Source: an uncultured Lachnospiraceae bacterium
GTDB taxonomy: Bacteria; Bacillota; Clostridia; Lachnospirales; Lachnospiraceae
DNA: 14,066 nt
Direction of reading: 5' to 3'
NCBI GenBank assembly: GCA_900553355.1
Contig: USDK01000067.1
Coordinates: 1-14,066, forward strand
Part shown: piece by piece, positions 12,936 through 14,066 of the stretch
How the letters are laid out: the number at the start of each line of letters is the position of its first letter
Position numbering within the stretch: position 1 is the first letter of the stretch
Notes under the pieces: generated by a model
The model's database searches: none
Told to the model about the DNA's origin: nothing
What the model saw: only the letters and a program-made list of their open reading frames with translations
Position numbers and translations under genes: made by a program

Positions 12936-13961
12936 ATGGAAAAGAAAAATATTGACTGGTCGAATTTAGGCTTTGCTTATGTAGAGACTGACAAAAGATA
13001 CGTTTCCAATTATAAAGATGGAGCGTGGGACGAAGGTGTGCTTACCTCCGATGCAAATGTGGTGATCAATGAGTGTGCCGGCGTTCTTCAGTATGCACAG
13101 ACCTGCTTTGAAGGACTGAAGGCATATACTACAGAAGACGGGCATATCGTAATGTTTCGTCCGGACTTGAATGCGTCACGAATGGCTGATTCCGCAAGAC
13201 GGCTGGAAATGCCGGTATTTCCGGAGGACAGATTCGTAGAAGCCGTACATAAGACGGTGGAGGCGAATGCGGCTTATGTGCCGCCGTATGGATCCGGCGC
13301 TACATTATATGTGCGTCCGTATATGTTTGGATCAAATGCGGTCATTGGTGTAAAACCGGCAGATGAATATCAGTTCCGTGTATTTACGACACCGGTAGGC
13401 CCTTACTTTAAGGGAGGCGCAAAACCGATCACGATTCGTGTCTGTGACTTTGACCGTGCGGCGCCGCATGGAACCGGACACGTAAAGGCAGGTCTTAACT
13501 ATGCCATGAGCCTGCATGCTATCGTGGATGCACACAAGCAGGGCTTTGATGAGAATATGTATCTGGATGCGGCAACCAGAACCAAGGTAGAGGAAACAGG
13601 CGGTGCAAACTTCATCTTTGTTACAAAAGACAACAAAGTAGTAACGCCGAAATCCAGCACGATTCTTCCATCCATTACAAGAAGATCTCTGATGTATGTG
13701 GCAGAGCATTACTTAGGCTTGGAGGTCGAGGAACGTCCGGTATACTTCGACGAAGTCAAAGACTTCGCAGAGTGCGGACTGTGTGGAACCGCAGCCGTCA
13801 TCTCACCAGTCGGCAAGATCAATGACCATGGAAAAGAGATCTGCTTCCCAAGCGGAATGGACGAGATGGGACCGATCACGAAGAAATTATACGATACACT
13901 GACAGGAATCCAGATGGGCCATATTGAGGCACCGGAAGGATGGATCCACAGAGTGGAATAA
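12936..13961 (+). CDS. ilvE: Branched-chain amino acid aminotransferase
   Basis: PLP enzyme of 341 residues that interconverts Val, Leu and Ile with their 2-oxo acids, using glutamate/2-oxoglutarate. It is the last biosynthetic step and the first catabolic one. The Schiff-base lysine is Lys184 in GTGHVKAGLNYAMSL. Other family marks are the FEGLKAY strand (58-64), FRPDLNASRMADSARRL (74-90), YVRPYMFGS (125-133), VEETGGANFIFV (218-229) with the cofactor-contacting Glu, and CGTAAVISPVG (283-293). Length and motifs fit the longer class-IV BCAT branch found in Bacillus and eukaryotes rather than the E. coli-size form. GGAGGAG lies just before the ATG. A promoter of its own precedes it. After the stop comes only repeat sequence to the window edge. 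Confidence 0.94.
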   Translation: MEKKNIDWSNLGFAYVETDKRYVSNYKDGAWDEGVLTSDANVVINECAGVLQYAQTCFEGLKAYTTEDGHIVMFRPDLNASRMADSARRLEMPVFPEDRFVEAVHKTVEANAAYVPPYGSGATLYVRPYMFGSNAVIGVKPADEYQFRVFTTPVGPYFKGGAKPITIRVCDFDRAAPHGTGHVKAGLNYAMSLHAIVDAHKQGFDENMYLDAATRTKVEETGGANFIFVTKDNKVVTPKSSTILPSITRRSLMYVAEHYLGLEVEERPVYFDEVKDFAECGLCGTAAVISPVGKINDHGKEICFPSGMDEMGPITKKLYDTLTGIQMGHIEAPEGWIHRVE

Positions 13962-13988
13962 AGAGCAAACAGAAACGCAAACGCAAAC

Positions 13989-14066
13989 GGGGACGTACAC
14001 TTTTTGCAAAAGTGATATGCTCCCTTCTAAGTAGACAAGTGAAATAATAAAAACTTGTCACTTAGG
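13989..14066. repeat. Right copy of the dispersed inverted repeat, REP-like
   Basis: Positions 14013-14059 are the perfect reverse complement of 1-47. Inward of this lie the local hairpin CACTTTTTGCAAAAGTG (13998-14014) and the GGGGACGT tip (13989-13996), preceded by a short tandem of ACGCAA units. Both window-end copies have the tip pointing into the window, so the rest of the element should lie outside. The hairpin might weakly terminate ilvE transcripts, but no proper T run follows it. Confidence 0.8.

Noticed and set aside
13962..13991. Short ACGCAA tandem after ilvE as a CRISPR-like or satellite repeat
   Set aside because: Only two to three units of 6 nt occur, with no spacer structure. 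It is probably slippage at the edge of the dispersed repeat.
1..14066. The whole window as a composite transposon bounded by inverted repeats
   Set aside because: The content is housekeeping (ilv, thyA, folA) with no transposase or integrase. Repeat copies at assembly edges are a simpler explanation.

Overview
This window reads as a chromosomal segment of a low-to-mid GC Firmicute, most likely a member of the Clostridia close to Lachnospiraceae. The evidence is a complete BceRS-BceAB antimicrobial-peptide module, a SleB/CwlJ-type wall hydrolase, DUF3793 and DUF2325 proteins beside a short flavodoxin, a T-box leader before ilvBN, and strong AGGAGG ribosome binding sites throughout. All genes that can be supported lie on the + strand. 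No rRNA, tRNA, CRISPR array, phage gene or transposase was seen.

Layout. Positions 1-239 hold one copy of a dispersed repeat and a possible promoter. Positions 240-5501 encode an exported cell-wall hydrolase, then a response regulator, a short-loop sensor kinase, an ABC ATPase and an FtsX-type permease with a large extracellular domain. A perfect 7-4-7 inverted repeat at 2632-2649 has the form expected of a BceR-type operator and sits just before a TATAAT in front of the transporter genes. Positions 5519-5927 hold a small cupin gene with an inverted repeat between its promoter and its ribosome binding site. A perfect 54-bp palindrome follows at 5935-5988. Positions 6032-7467 form an apparent iron-responsive operon (DUF3793, flavodoxin, DUF2325) behind a Fur-like box, closed by a terminator. 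Positions 7589-10210 are thyA, folA and a family-4-type glycosyltransferase. Positions 10212-12856 are a consensus promoter, a T-box leader with a predicted valine (GUA) specifier, ilvB and ilvN. ilvE follows at 12936-13961 with its own promoter.

How the genes work together. The Bce module is a self-contained sensing and detoxification unit: the transporter and kinase sense a peptide antibiotic, and the regulator induces the transporter. The flavodoxin operon looks like an iron-starvation response. thyA and folA form the dTMP/tetrahydrofolate cycle. ilvB, ilvN and ilvE cover the first and last steps of branched-chain amino acid synthesis, under tRNA-sensing attenuation and possibly a CodY- or Fur-like repressor.

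The two window ends are inverted copies of one sequence (1-47 and 14013-14059, perfect). They share a GGGGACGT-type tip with the palindrome at 5935-5988. I read these as dispersed REP-like repeats, and the outer ones probably broke the assembly. I see no clearly unprecedented multi-gene system. The strongest leads are the Fur-linked DUF3793/flavodoxin/DUF2325 operon, the repeat family, the Val T-box with its overlapping operator-like palindrome, and the atypical active-site motifs of IlvB and ThyA.
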